Source: Vulcanimicrobiota bacterium (lineage in GTDB: Bacteria > Vulcanimicrobiota > Vulcanimicrobiia > Vulcanimicrobiales > Vulcanimicrobiaceae). From it: DNA of 15,745 nt. Position numbers and translations under genes: made by a program. The stretch is taken from assembly GCA_019245275.1 (NCBI GenBank), contig JAFARW010000062.1:1-15745 (forward strand), read 5' to 3'. The notes below the pieces were generated by a model. It was not told where the DNA came from. It did no database searches and saw nothing but the letters and a program-made list of their open reading frames with translations. How positions within the stretch are numbered: position 1 is the stretch's first letter; each line of letters starts with the position of its first letter. Below, piece after piece: positions 14,740 through 15,745 of this stretch.

Positions 14740-14753
14740 CGAACAGGCGTTTG
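14740..14753 (+). promoter_or_regulatory. LexA box: LexA box 2 (SOS operator, LysM-gene side)
   Basis: CGAACAGGCGTTTG matches the Bacillus-type SOS operator core CGAAC-N4-GTTY. It lies just downstream of the predicted -10 and over the transcription start of the LysM gene, so bound LexA should repress it. Together with box 1 this makes the LysM gene a probable SOS gene. Confidence 0.85.
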
Positions 14754-14813
14754 CCCCAAAATATGCCCGTTTCAGCCCACGACGCACCCCGCTGAGGGTA
14801 AGAGGAGAGAGAG

Positions 14814-15095
14814 ATGATCAGGCGCAGACGGTTCTCATTGATGCCGATGATCGTGCTGGCGGGGCTGAGCCTGACGGTCGCCTTGCCGACGCTTTCAACC
14901 ATGCATCTCTATGCCGCCGGCAGCGAGCAGTTCGTCACGATGACCGTGCAGCCCGGAGATTCGCTTTGGGCGATCGCAGCGCGGCATATCCCGGCAGACG
15001 GCAGCGTGCAAGACGCGGTCGATCGCATCGCTGCGGCAAACCACCTGCAAAACAGTACCGTCGTCCCCGGCCAGCAACTCAAAATACCGAAATAA
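14814..15095 (+). CDS. membrane-anchored LysM protein, YneA-like SOS cell-division inhibitor candidate
   Basis: A 93-residue protein with a basic N-terminus (MIRRRRF), one hydrophobic segment at about 10-28 that serves as signal anchor or signal peptide, and one LysM domain at about 42-92 (TVQPGDSLWAIAARHIP, then AANHLQN, then VVPGQQLKIP). LysM binds peptidoglycan. The size, domain order and position divergent from lexA with LexA boxes between match Bacillus YneA, an SOS-induced suppressor of division. The start ATG is preceded by an AGAGGAGAGAGAG stretch (14801-14813), a strong ribosome-binding site. LysM genes are common, so equivalence to YneA is inferred from context. If a signal peptidase cleaves after the AAG near residue 36, it would instead be a secreted wall protein. 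Confidence 0.85.
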   Translation: MIRRRRFSLMPMIVLAGLSLTVALPTLSTMHLYAAGSEQFVTMTVQPGDSLWAIAARHIPADGSVQDAVDRIAAANHLQNSTVVPGQQLKIPK

Positions 15096-15147
15096 CGCCG
15101 CTGTACGCGGGAGCCACGTCGCCAAGGCGGGGAACTAATGGATTACA

Positions 15148-15363
15148 GTGAGCAGCGTGCCGCTCGAAATTCGTATGGGGCGCCTCGAGGGCGCCTACGA
15201 ACAGATCAGCAAGCGTCTAGACAGCATCGATGCGCGTCTCGATCGTCTTGACGCGAAAATTGATGCGCTGCACTTAGAAGTAACGACGAACTTCCGGTGG
15301 CTCGTCGGCATGATCTTCGGTACGTGGGTCACAACGATCTTAGCGATCTTCTTCCATCGCTAA
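15148..15363 (+). CDS. coiled-coil plus C-terminal transmembrane miniprotein, hypothetical
   Basis: The 71-residue product has a heptad-rich region (EQISKRLDSIDARLDRLDAK, residues about 18-37, with further repeats to 45), then one hydrophobic segment (WLVGMIFGTWVTTILAIFF, about 51-69) ending two residues before the stop. It therefore looks like a tail-anchored oligomer with its coiled coil in the cytoplasm. GTG at 15148 is the likely start; an internal ATG lies at codon 10 (15175). It lies 52 nt after the LysM gene on the same strand and may be co-transcribed under LexA control. No known function is recognised. Confidence 0.7.
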   Translation: MSSVPLEIRMGRLEGAYEQISKRLDSIDARLDRLDAKIDALHLEVTTNFRWLVGMIFGTWVTTILAIFFHR

Positions 15364-15369
15364 TTTGCT

Positions 15370-15603
15370 CTAAGCCGAACCGCTCTTCGTAGAGCTGCGG
15401 CTCACGAGCACGACGCTGTGGCCGCTATGGCGATCTAGGAATTCCATCCCCTCGATCATCCAGGTATCCAATCCGGTTTGCACGTGTTTTGCAACTTCAC
15501 GCACAACGTGCAGGCGATTGCGAAACCAAGCAAGTTCCGACCGCGTCGTCGCAGGGAAGATCGCCTCTTCACACTCTTCGCATTGAAACCCGTACTGCAT
15601 CAT
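15370..15603 (-). CDS. small CxxC-containing hypothetical protein
   Basis: The product is about 77 residues from the ATG at 15603 (or ATG at 15600). It contains FQCEECEEAIF (CxxC, possible metal ligand), WFRNRLHVVREVAKHVQTGL, and GMEFLDRHSGHSVVLVSR near the end. A single CxxC without a second cysteine pair would need a partner or dimer to bind zinc. The frame continues upstream into the REP-like repeat, adding MVAPRQAQGDS, which is repeat-encoded and probably not native. It converges on the coiled-coil gene, with 6 nt between their ends. No family is recognised; the gene may be real but is not certain. Confidence 0.5.
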   Translation of the reverse strand: MMQYGFQCEECEEAIFPATTRSELAWFRNRLHVVREVAKHVQTGLDTWMIEGMEFLDRHSGHSVVLVSRSSTKSGSA

Positions 15604-15670
15604 ACTGTCACCCTGAGCCTGTCGGGGTGCCACCAAAATCGTGGCGCTTCGACAAGCTCAGCGTGACAGT
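15604..15670. repeat. REP-like inverted repeat
   Basis: The left arm (15604-15624) and right arm (15650-15670) are 21 nt each and pair as inverted repeats at 19 of 21 positions. Between them a second, shorter stem (around GTGCCAC and GTGGCGC) allows a long hairpin. The left arm matches the 4606-4630 copy, and the right arm is close to its reverse complement. This has the organisation of paired REP units (BIME-like). It lies between the CxxC gene and the gene at the right edge. Confidence 0.75.
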
Positions 15671-15696
15671 TGGTACGGCGACCGCCGCATAGACCC

Positions 15697-15745
15697 TACA
15701 GCTTGATGTGCGCTGTCAGATAGAAGTTGAACGGTTGGCGCGTCG
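15697..15745 (-). CDS. C-terminal end of a gene cut by the right edge, possible outer-membrane beta-barrel
   Basis: The frame ending at TAG (15699-15697) reads TRQPFNFYLTAHIKL. The alternating hydrophobic/polar pattern resembles the last strand of an outer-membrane beta-barrel, although the typical terminal Phe is replaced by Leu. Only 15 full codons are visible, so both the reading frame and the identity are tentative. Confidence 0.3.

Noticed and set aside
15096..15147. GC-rich segment with AGGCGGGGAACTA after the LysM gene, considered as part of a c-di-AMP (ydaO-type) riboswitch
   Set aside because: Only about 50 nt are available, and the other conserved blocks of that riboswitch are absent.
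15373..15402. Hairpin AGCCG...GCTCT-TCGT-AGAGC...CGGCT at the convergent gene ends, possible bidirectional terminator
   Set aside because: The inner stem is good, but no U-run follows on either strand and the bases encode the end of the small CxxC protein, so terminator function cannot be supported.

Overview
The window is a compact, GC-rich bacterial chromosome segment, almost entirely coding. No rRNA, tRNA, transposase, phage gene or CRISPR array was seen. Protein style and gene mix (a cyanobacterial-type acyl-ACP reductase homologue in a non-cyanobacterial setting, a Bacillus-type SOS box beside a LysM gene, GTG/TTG starts, a possible outer-membrane protein C-terminus at the right edge) suggest a deep-branching diderm such as Candidatus Eremiobacterota (WPS-2) or a neighbouring phylum. 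That placement is recognition from memory, not a computed result.

Layout. From the left edge to about 14.65 kb every gene is on the minus strand. In transcription order they are lexA, an orphan PTS EIIC-like permease, an aluminium-resistance/methionine gamma-lyase-family PLP enzyme, a small FHA protein, panC, coaBC, coaX, dusB, a class III aminotransferase, an SRPBCC protein, an acyl-ACP reductase (AAR)-like protein, a protein of the 'quinate 5-dehydrogenase' annotation family, an APC permease, greA, lysS and truA (cut by the left edge). Gaps are 0-36 nt and many neighbours overlap, so this looks like one long directon with translational coupling. Divergent from lexA, on the plus strand, are a membrane-anchored LysM protein resembling YneA and a coiled-coil/transmembrane miniprotein. 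At the right edge lie a small CxxC protein (minus), a REP-like inverted repeat and the last 15 codons of another minus-strand gene.

How the genes work together. panC, coaBC and coaX supply the middle steps of coenzyme A synthesis (pantothenate to 4'-phosphopantetheine). lysS, greA, truA and dusB are translation/transcription housekeeping. lexA and the LysM gene share a 162-nt regulatory region with two good LexA boxes and one degenerate box, an arrangement like the Bacillus lexA-yneA SOS checkpoint.

The most intriguing block is SRPBCC - AAR-like - quinate-dehydrogenase-like - APC permease, preceded by a class III aminotransferase. The AAR-like protein keeps the catalytic cysteine and nucleotide-binding motif of cyanobacterial acyl-ACP reductase, but no aldehyde deformylating oxygenase gene is present. 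This could be an uncharacterised aldehyde-forming pathway.
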